This document shows, in pieces, positions 58,666 to 64,000 of a DNA stretch of 64,000 bases. Source of the DNA: Chromatium okenii (GTDB lineage Bacteria; Pseudomonadota; Gammaproteobacteria; Chromatiales; Chromatiaceae); NCBI RefSeq assembly GCF_016583745.1, contig NZ_NRRQ01000011.1, positions 1-64,000 of the forward strand, in the 5' to 3' direction. Each line of letters opens with the position of its first letter. Positions within the stretch are counted from its first letter, which is position 1. A model generated the notes under the pieces. That model ran no database searches and was not told the origin of the DNA. It worked only from the letters and a program-made list of their open reading frames with translations. Both the position numbers and the translations under genes were made by a program.

Positions 58666-61506
58666 TCACCGCGCCAAATTCAATGCTAACAGCCGCTGTA
58701 ACATCTCTGTTTCATTCAATGCTGCGGCATTCCAACCATACGCAGCCGCCACTGCGTGATCTAATTTGCGCTGCGCATTGGTTAACCAAGTCGGATGTTG
58801 ATTATACAAATTGGTCAGCGTCCGCTGTTTTAATTCTGCTGCGTATTCCGGTTTAGCCACAATTCGCTCAGGATAACCGGCGACTATTTCCGGCACACGC
58901 TCAATCCATTCCGGTGGATTTAACCACTGCTCGCGCAGTTGATTGAGTTGATATGCGGCTTCAGCAATTGCAATCGCGTGATCTCGATATGCGGGCGCAA
59001 CGCTCGGAATGATTATGCCATTGTCTAATTTTTCAATTGCGCCGCCAGTATCAGCGGGCGTTAAACCAATTGGAAACGGGAAGGTTTCAAATGTCGTGGT
59101 GGGCGTATAACGCGGCGTTGCGCCCAAACTGGTGCCCATCCGCAATGCCCAGATTTCGTGAAAACGCGACTGCAAAATCCCAAAAGTTGTGTCATCAGCG
59201 CGGGCGATAATAAATGTGGCGCTATCGGGATAAACTACGGCGTTAAACCAAACAAATAAACGATATTTAGCAACTCTTGGCGTACAGATATAACGCGGTA
59301 ATTTGGCAAGAGCAGTGCGTAATTCTTCACCAGAGCGGCGATGAAGCCACCAGTTATCGCTTGTTCTTTCTTCACGGTTGTGTTGTCGTGTTGCTTTAAC
59401 ATGCTTCACCACATATTCAAAAGGCGCTTCATATAATGCGGCTTCAGATTCTTGCCGATTCAACCCAAAATCAATAAGCCAAGTATCTGAATAACGCCGC
59501 GCAATATCCATCCCATTTGCCCAAGGTCGAATCACGTCACTATTGGCGCGACCGTTTGGATTGGGCAAGCGCAGCCATTCCCGCGCTAACTGACCTGAGA
59601 TATTAAAAGAACCCCCTTTTTCTGAACCACGCACGGTTACTCCGCAGTTTTCTTTCAGTATTTTAGCTTGCGTGATGTCGGCTGTTGTACTGTTAGCGAC
59701 CCGCTGTCCTCCAGTCAAATCGGCATAAATTGCTGGCACCGGTTCGTTGTTTAAGACGGGCGTTGATTTTATATTTCCGAAGCAAATCAAGCTGACCCGC
59801 ACTGCCGCGCCGCTGTTAATCCAAGGCTCATCTGACCACGCATTAAAAATGGTCGTCGTTTTACAAATGTGTTCTAACACTTTACGATTTGCCCCGCCGC
59901 GAATTGAATTGGTTGCCACCAAACCGGCGGCGTGCGCTTGCCCGCTGGCAATTTGCGCCCGCGCTTTTTCAAACCAATAAGTGACTAAATCTGCGCTGCC
60001 GGAAATGTGTTCCGAATAGCTATTTTCCAACGCCGTAAAATAAGCATCACCTAAAACGCTGCGCTTTTTATTACCGCCTAAAAACGGCGGATTGCCGACA
60101 ATCACATCCACAGTTGGCCATTCCGCTGCGTTGCCATCTTTATTTAACAACGCATCGCGCTGGCTAATGATTGCGATTGGTTTCAGAATCGGATTTTTAT
60201 CTAAAGAAAACCCGTGTTGAATCATCCACTGCAACTCGCCAATCCACACCGTGACTTGCGCTAATTCTGCGGCATAAATGTTGGTTTCAATTCCCAGCAC
60301 ATTCTCCGGCCCAACCAGCGGAAAACTGCGCGGGAAATTCAACCGCTCGGCTTCTAAAATGATTTCGTGCTCCAAATCTTTTAACCCTTTTAACGCTAAA
60401 AACAGAAAATTACCGGAACCACACGCTGGATCAAGCACGCGGAAATTACGCAACCGTTCCAACATCTGCGTTAATAATCCTTGCGCAGCTTTACGGCTTT
60501 TTTTATGCGCTGTAGTTTTAAGTGTTGCCCATTCTGCCCGCAGCGGTTCTAATACCACCGGATTCACAATCCGCATAATGGACGCCGGATCGGTATAATG
60601 TGCGCCTAATTGTTGGCGCTGCGTCGGGTCTAAACCGCGCTCAAATAAAGTGCCAAAAATACTCGGTTCAATTGCTGCCCATTTCAATTCTGCCAATTCG
60701 CGCAGCGTTTTAATGTCGGCGACGGTCAGCGGTAACACAACTGGCTTATGAAACAAGCCGCCGTTAAAACGATCAATTGGATCAATGCCAAACGTGCCGC
60801 CAGTCGCCATTGTGTTCAATAAGTTTTCTAGCATTTGCGCTAAATATGCGGGGCGCTGTTGTCCAGATTCTAATAATTTAGTAAACAAATGATTGGGTAA
60901 TAACCCAATATCTTGCGCAAAAAAGCAAAACAAAATCTGCTGACACAATTGCGCGACTTGCAACGGCGGATGTCCGCGTTCACATAAGGCGCTGGCTAAT
61001 GCGCCCAATTGTCGCGCTGCGGCTTCCGTTAATGCGGCGGTGGTGCGCGTCGGGCGTAATTGTTCAGGATCGCTAAATGCCCATTTTAATAACTGCACCT
61101 GCGCCGGATCGTGCAAACTTTCCAGCGTTAAATGATGTTCATTCGGCACCGTGCCCGGAAAAGCAGTATGAATGATGATCTGTTCCATATCAGAAACGAT
61201 CAATAACGGCGGATATAATAATGATGGCGTATACAATTGAAGTTGCTTAAAGGCTTCCTGCAAATTTTTCCGCTTGCCTTTATATTCCCAGCCGAAACAG
61301 TCTTTTTTCCACACATCCGCCCAGCCATCACCGCCACCCGCTTTTTTTGCGCCGCGCTCAAAACAATAAAATGCGCCGGTCGGATCACTTTCGGCTGGCG
61401 TTGGCTCATGCAATAAATGGCATAAATCAATAAAATGCTCCTGCGCTGCAGAGCGTTCTTTTAAGGTTGTGGCGTGCCATTTAGCGATAAATTGTTCAGG
61501 AGTCAT
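58666..61506 (-). CDS. Type IIG/IIL (MmeI-like) restriction-modification enzyme
   Basis: A 946-residue single-chain enzyme that both cuts and N6-adenine-methylates DNA. The N-terminal nuclease shows the PD-(D/E)xK pattern in DGWADVWKKDCFGWEYKGK (Asp64, Glu74, Lys76). A helical spacer follows, then the gamma-class methyltransferase with DPACGSGNF at 359-367 and NPPF at 472-475, a target-recognition region (about 600-850, including TPRVAKYRLFVWFN and FGILQSRFHEIWALRMGTSL) and a helical C-terminus. The recognition site cannot be read off. No separate subunits are present. It interrupts the cytochrome locus in opposite orientation. Confidence 0.88.
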   Translation of the reverse strand: MTPEQFIAKWHATTLKERSAAQEHFIDLCHLLHEPTPAESDPTGAFYCFERGAKKAGGGDGWADVWKKDCFGWEYKGKRKNLQEAFKQLQLYTPSLLYPPLLIVSDMEQIIIHTAFPGTVPNEHHLTLESLHDPAQVQLLKWAFSDPEQLRPTRTTAALTEAAARQLGALASALCERGHPPLQVAQLCQQILFCFFAQDIGLLPNHLFTKLLESGQQRPAYLAQMLENLLNTMATGGTFGIDPIDRFNGGLFHKPVVLPLTVADIKTLRELAELKWAAIEPSIFGTLFERGLDPTQRQQLGAHYTDPASIMRIVNPVVLEPLRAEWATLKTTAHKKSRKAAQGLLTQMLERLRNFRVLDPACGSGNFLFLALKGLKDLEHEIILEAERLNFPRSFPLVGPENVLGIETNIYAAELAQVTVWIGELQWMIQHGFSLDKNPILKPIAIISQRDALLNKDGNAAEWPTVDVIVGNPPFLGGNKKRSVLGDAYFTALENSYSEHISGSADLVTYWFEKARAQIASGQAHAAGLVATNSIRGGANRKVLEHICKTTTIFNAWSDEPWINSGAAVRVSLICFGNIKSTPVLNNEPVPAIYADLTGGQRVANSTTADITQAKILKENCGVTVRGSEKGGSFNISGQLAREWLRLPNPNGRANSDVIRPWANGMDIARRYSDTWLIDFGLNRQESEAALYEAPFEYVVKHVKATRQHNREERTSDNWWLHRRSGEELRTALAKLPRYICTPRVAKYRLFVWFNAVVYPDSATFIIARADDTTFGILQSRFHEIWALRMGTSLGATPRYTPTTTFETFPFPIGLTPADTGGAIEKLDNGIIIPSVAPAYRDHAIAIAEAAYQLNQLREQWLNPPEWIERVPEIVAGYPERIVAKPEYAAELKQRTLTNLYNQHPTWLTNAQRKLDHAVAAAYGWNAAALNETEMLQRLLALNLAR

Positions 61507-61587
61507 ACCATTCTCAATTCTGGGTTAAAAAAAGTTGTCAGTTTTCAGTTGTCACTAAGGCACCGTTATCACTGATAACGCAATAAC

Positions 61588-61609
61588 CTGACCATTCGCT
61601 GACCATGTC
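61588..61609 (+). promoter_or_regulatory. 11-bp direct repeat upstream of cytochrome b561 operon
   Basis: CTGACCATTCG followed by CTGACCATGTC, the same 11-bp-period repeat as at 53710-53730. It lies 90 bp before the cytochrome b561 gene, accompanied by the palindrome CGTTATCACTGATAACG (61564-61580) and an inverted copy CGAATGGTCAG just downstream. A response-regulator site shared with the two-component genes is likely. Confidence 0.6.
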
Positions 61610-61698
61610 CGCTAACGAATGGTCAGCCGCCGCTGGTTACGCTGCGCTCCAGATCACCGTTGGGTGATTCATCAATCTTAATTTTGGAGCGCAATACG

Positions 61699-62304
61699 AT
61701 GTCAATTTCACCCCCAACGTTACCGTCAGCAGCAGAAACCACCGCACCAGTGCGCGTTTGGGATCGGCTGGTGCGGGGATTTCATTGGTCGCTGGCGGCT
61801 GCATTTGCGACCGCATTTATTGTTGAGGACGATCTGCTCAATGTTCACGTTAATGCCGGTTATATCGTCTTGATTTTGATTGCCGTGCGGGTGGCGTGGG
61901 GATTTGTCGGCAGCAAATATGCGCGATTTAGCGATTTCGTCCGCCCACCCGCTGCCGTGCTGGCATATCTCAAAACGGCATTGGCGAATCGCGCCCCGCG
62001 TTATCTCGGACATAACCCGGCGGGTGGCGCGATGGTGATTGTGCTGTTGCTGATTTTGACGGCGACGGCGGTGAGCGGCATGGCGTTGTATGGCGCGACC
62101 GAATTTGCCGGCCCGCTGGCGGGGCTGATGCGCGGAGTGCCGGAATCGACGGGCGAGGCGCTGGAGGAAGTGCATGAATTCTTTGCAAATACCACGTTAT
62201 TTCTGGTGATTTTGCATTTAGCGGGCGTCGCCTTTTCGAGCTTGTCGCACCGCGAAAACCTGATTGGCGCGATGCTGACGGGCATGAAACGGAGTGCGAA
62301 ATAA
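61699..62304 (+). CDS. Cytochrome b561-family membrane protein
   Basis: A 201-residue b-type cytochrome with four hydrophobic segments. VWDRLVRGFHWSLAAAF holds the first heme-ligand His; VHVNAGYIVLILIAVRVAWGF and LEEVHEFFANTTLFLVILHLAGVAFSS hold further ligand histidines. It should pass electrons from the quinone pool to the soluble cytochromes encoded next. Start ATG 61699 with TTGGAG about ten bases upstream. It overlaps the SHP start by one base (TAATG). Confidence 0.9.
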   Translation: MSISPPTLPSAAETTAPVRVWDRLVRGFHWSLAAAFATAFIVEDDLLNVHVNAGYIVLILIAVRVAWGFVGSKYARFSDFVRPPAAVLAYLKTALANRAPRYLGHNPAGGAMVIVLLLILTATAVSGMALYGATEFAGPLAGLMRGVPESTGEALEEVHEFFANTTLFLVILHLAGVAFSSLSHRENLIGAMLTGMKRSAK

Positions 62305-62660
62305 TGTCAAAACAAACGCTTATCTACTTATTCGGCGCAGGCTGCTTGACGATTTCAACTGCGTTATTTGCCGCTGATCCGGCAGCGGGTTTGGCGGCGT
62401 GGACGCTCGAACATCCGCAAACCGATGGCTCGCCCGCCCGCAGTTGCGTCACCTGTCACGGACAGGATTTGACCCAAGCTGGGCGTCACGCCAAAACCGG
62501 CAAAGTCATCGAACCACTCGCGCCGTCGGTCAACCCGCAGCGCCTGACGGATCCAGCGAAGGTTGAAAAATGGCTGACGCGCAATTGCACCTGGACGTTG
62601 GGGCGCGAGTGCAGCGCCAGCGAAAAAGTCAATTTTATCAGCTACATCAAAACGCAATAA
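62304..62660 (+). CDS. shp: SHP-type monoheme cytochrome c (DUF1924)
   Basis: A 118-residue periplasmic cytochrome of the sphaeroides heme protein (SHP) family. A signal peptide ends near LFAAD; the heme site is SCVTCHGQDLTQAGRHAKTG, followed by IEPLAPSVNPQRLTDPAKVEKWLTRNCTWTLGRECSA, the diagnostic DUF1924 tail with the Asn region that can ligate heme iron and a Cys pair. SHP binds O2 and NO and takes electrons from DHC in characterised species. Confidence 0.9.
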   Translation: MSKQTLIYLFGAGCLTISTALFAADPAAGLAAWTLEHPQTDGSPARSCVTCHGQDLTQAGRHAKTGKVIEPLAPSVNPQRLTDPAKVEKWLTRNCTWTLGRECSASEKVNFISYIKTQ

Positions 62661-62674
62661 CCGGAGCGGCAACG

Positions 62675-63301
62675 ATGACCTTTTCTAAACCCATTTTGAC
62701 CAGTCTCACCATCGGCTTGCTGGCGCTGGGCGCAGTCGGCGTGGCGTTCAGCGATGACGATGGCGATGATGATGATGACGAGCGCGGCGAGCGCCAGCGG
62801 CGTGGCGGTTGGGTGCAGTCTCGCGCCGATGTCGCGCCAGCAACCAACGCGACCTATCTGCAAGAATGCAGCGCCTGTCATCTCGCCTATCAACCCGGCT
62901 TGTTACCCGCAGCGGCGTGGGAACAGGTGATGACACCGACAGCACTTGCCGCGCATTACGGCGATGACGCCACGCTTGCCGAGCCGCAGCGCCTTGAAAT
63001 CAAGAGTTATCTCAACGCCAACGCTGCCGATCATGCCAGTTTGGTGCGAGCGCAAGCCTTCGCCGTCACTTCTGGCGCAACGGGCGTCGCGCCGCGCATC
63101 ACGACCACGCCTTATTTCATCCGCAAACATGATGAGATTCCGCAGCGACTGGTGACTGGCAATCCCAACGTGGGCAGTTTTAGCCAGTGCAACGTCTGTC
63201 ATCGCGGCGCAGAAAACGGGATTTACAACGAGCATCAAGTGAAAATTCCCGCGCCCACTGCGCCAGCAGCTCCCACTCGCGCCAGCGCCACTCCGCAATA
63301 A
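62675..63301 (+). CDS. dhc: Diheme cytochrome c (DHC)
   Basis: A 208-residue periplasmic diheme cytochrome, redox partner of SHP. After a signal peptide comes a very acidic stretch (DDDGDDDDDERGERQ), then ECSACHLAYQPGLLPAAAWEQV (heme 1), and SQCNVCHRGAENGIYNEHQVKIP (heme 2), the latter typical of DHC. A Pro/Ala/Thr tail ends the protein. GGAG lies nine bases before the ATG at 62675. b561, SHP and DHC are one operon. Confidence 0.9.
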   Translation: MTFSKPILTSLTIGLLALGAVGVAFSDDDGDDDDDERGERQRRGGWVQSRADVAPATNATYLQECSACHLAYQPGLLPAAAWEQVMTPTALAAHYGDDATLAEPQRLEIKSYLNANAADHASLVRAQAFAVTSGATGVAPRITTTPYFIRKHDEIPQRLVTGNPNVGSFSQCNVCHRGAENGIYNEHQVKIPAPTAPAAPTRASATPQ

Positions 63302-63393
63302 TCGACCGCATCACCCGGCGGGCAGCCGCAGTCGCCAAGCTGTCCGCACACCCGCTAGACTCGCCGCAGCTAATCACGTTTTGAGAATTGTCG

Positions 63394-64000
63394 ATGTCTG
63401 CCGTCTGTCCTGATTTAAGCCACGCTGCGGTGCTGGTCGCCGGCGATGTCATGCTGGATCGTTATTGGAGCGGCACCACCACCCGCATCTCACCCGAAGC
63501 GCCCGTGCCAGTGGTGCAGGTCACGCACCGTGAAGATCGCCCGGGCGGAGCCGCTAACGTCGCCTGCAATCTCGCCGCGCTCGGCGTCCGCACCACGCTC
63601 GTTGGCGTCACCGGCGCAGACGAAGCCGCTGATCAGCTCACCGCCCAGCTCGTCGCGCACCACATCATCACCCATCTCCAGCGTCGCCCCGACCTGCCCA
63701 CCATCACCAAATTGCGGGTACTCAGTCAGCACCAGCAGTTGCTGCGGCTTGATTTTGAACAATCGCTCGCGCCGCTGGCTGCCGATCCGCTGCTGGCGCT
63801 GGTCACAGAATTGCTAGAAAGCACAGATGTACTGCTGTTGTCGGATTACGCCAAAGGCACGCTCGCCGACCCGCAGTCGTTGATTGCCGCAGCGCGGGCG
63901 CGAGGCAAGCCGGTGGTGATTGATCCGAAAGGCCATGATTTCACCCGTTATCGCGGCGCGACGCTGTTGACGCCCAACCTGCACGAGTTGGAGCTGGTGG
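63394..64000 (+). CDS. hldE: Heptose-7-phosphate kinase HldE, N-terminal part (runs off the window)
   Basis: Kinase domain of the ADP-heptose pathway for lipopolysaccharide core. About 202 codons are present: VLVAGDVMLDRYWSGTTTRISPEAPVPVVQV, the PfkB-type GGAANVACNLAALG, LLSDYAKGTL and VIDPKGHDFTRYRGATLLTPNLHEL. In HldE an adenylyltransferase domain follows, beyond base 64000, so single-domain HldA cannot be excluded. Confidence 0.92.
   Translation, partial: MSAVCPDLSHAAVLVAGDVMLDRYWSGTTTRISPEAPVPVVQVTHREDRPGGAANVACNLAALGVRTTLVGVTGADEAADQLTAQLVAHHIITHLQRRPDLPTITKLRVLSQHQQLLRLDFEQSLAPLAADPLLALVTELLESTDVLLLSDYAKGTLADPQSLIAAARARGKPVVIDPKGHDFTRYRGATLLTPNLHELELV

Overview
The window reads as chromosome of an anoxygenic phototrophic gammaproteobacterium, most likely a purple sulfur bacterium of the Chromatiaceae type. 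The evidence is a bacteriochlorophyll/carotenoid block (bchC-bchX-bchY, crtC, crtD) next to LH2-like antenna genes, a sulfur-globule envelope protein, a Gram-negative envelope (FadL-like porin, heptose kinase HldE, Tat- and Sec-exported proteins), PilU/PilA type IV pili, and a tRNA-Tyr/tRNA-Gly/tRNA-Thr-tuf arrangement like that of enteric tufB. The assignment to a family is inference from gene content; no 16S gene is present.

Layout. 1-16 kb: EF-Tu and three tRNAs, ugd, a FadL-type porin, two tandem pilU-type ATPases, a glycosyltransferase running into bioH-bioC-bioD, metA, an isolated hypB, rlmJ. 16-36 kb: housekeeping and metabolism (leuA, uracil-DNA glycosylase, sulfur globule protein, dxs, a PhoQ-like kinase, folB/plsY, a lone TRAP binding protein, a two-subunit pyruvate carboxylase, alr, a GT2-GtrA protein). 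The pyruvate carboxylase pair is separated by an AT-rich UvrD-like helicase and a 115-bp palindromic element. 36-46.5 kb: small accessory genes, a YefM-YoeB module wedged between bchY and a second broken copy of the bchY 3' end, then bchYXC, crtC, crtD, and divergently an unidentified membrane-anchored protein followed by pucB-pucA. Two TGT-N12-ACA operators of the PpsR/CrtJ type sit in the control regions. bchZ is not where it would normally be.

46.5-52.7 kb is an accessory island: a HigB/NadS-type pair, a RelB- and a CopG-type antitoxin with only a toxin remnant, MazEF-like, VapBC, a dispersed repeat family between the modules, pilA with a sigma-54 promoter, and a complete IscB RNA-guided nuclease gene with a structured omega-RNA region upstream. 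52.7-63.3 kb is an electron-transfer locus: a PhoP-like regulator with a PepSY protein, a second two-component system, a large PKD-multiheme cytochrome c, then cytochrome b561, SHP and diheme cytochrome c. A single-chain type IIG/IIL restriction-modification gene lies inside this locus. Short 11-bp-period direct repeats in three control regions suggest that the locus forms one regulon. The window ends inside hldE.

Functionally, dxs supplies isoprenoid precursors for carotenoids and the bacteriochlorophyll tail, bch/crt/puc build pigment and antenna, Sgp coats stored sulfur, and the PKD-multiheme/b561/SHP/DHC set probably moves electrons in the periplasm. The strongest points for a second look are the IscB/omega-RNA locus, the bchY duplication around a toxin-antitoxin cassette, the repeat-partitioned toxin-antitoxin island, and the defence-like genes interrupting two metabolic loci.
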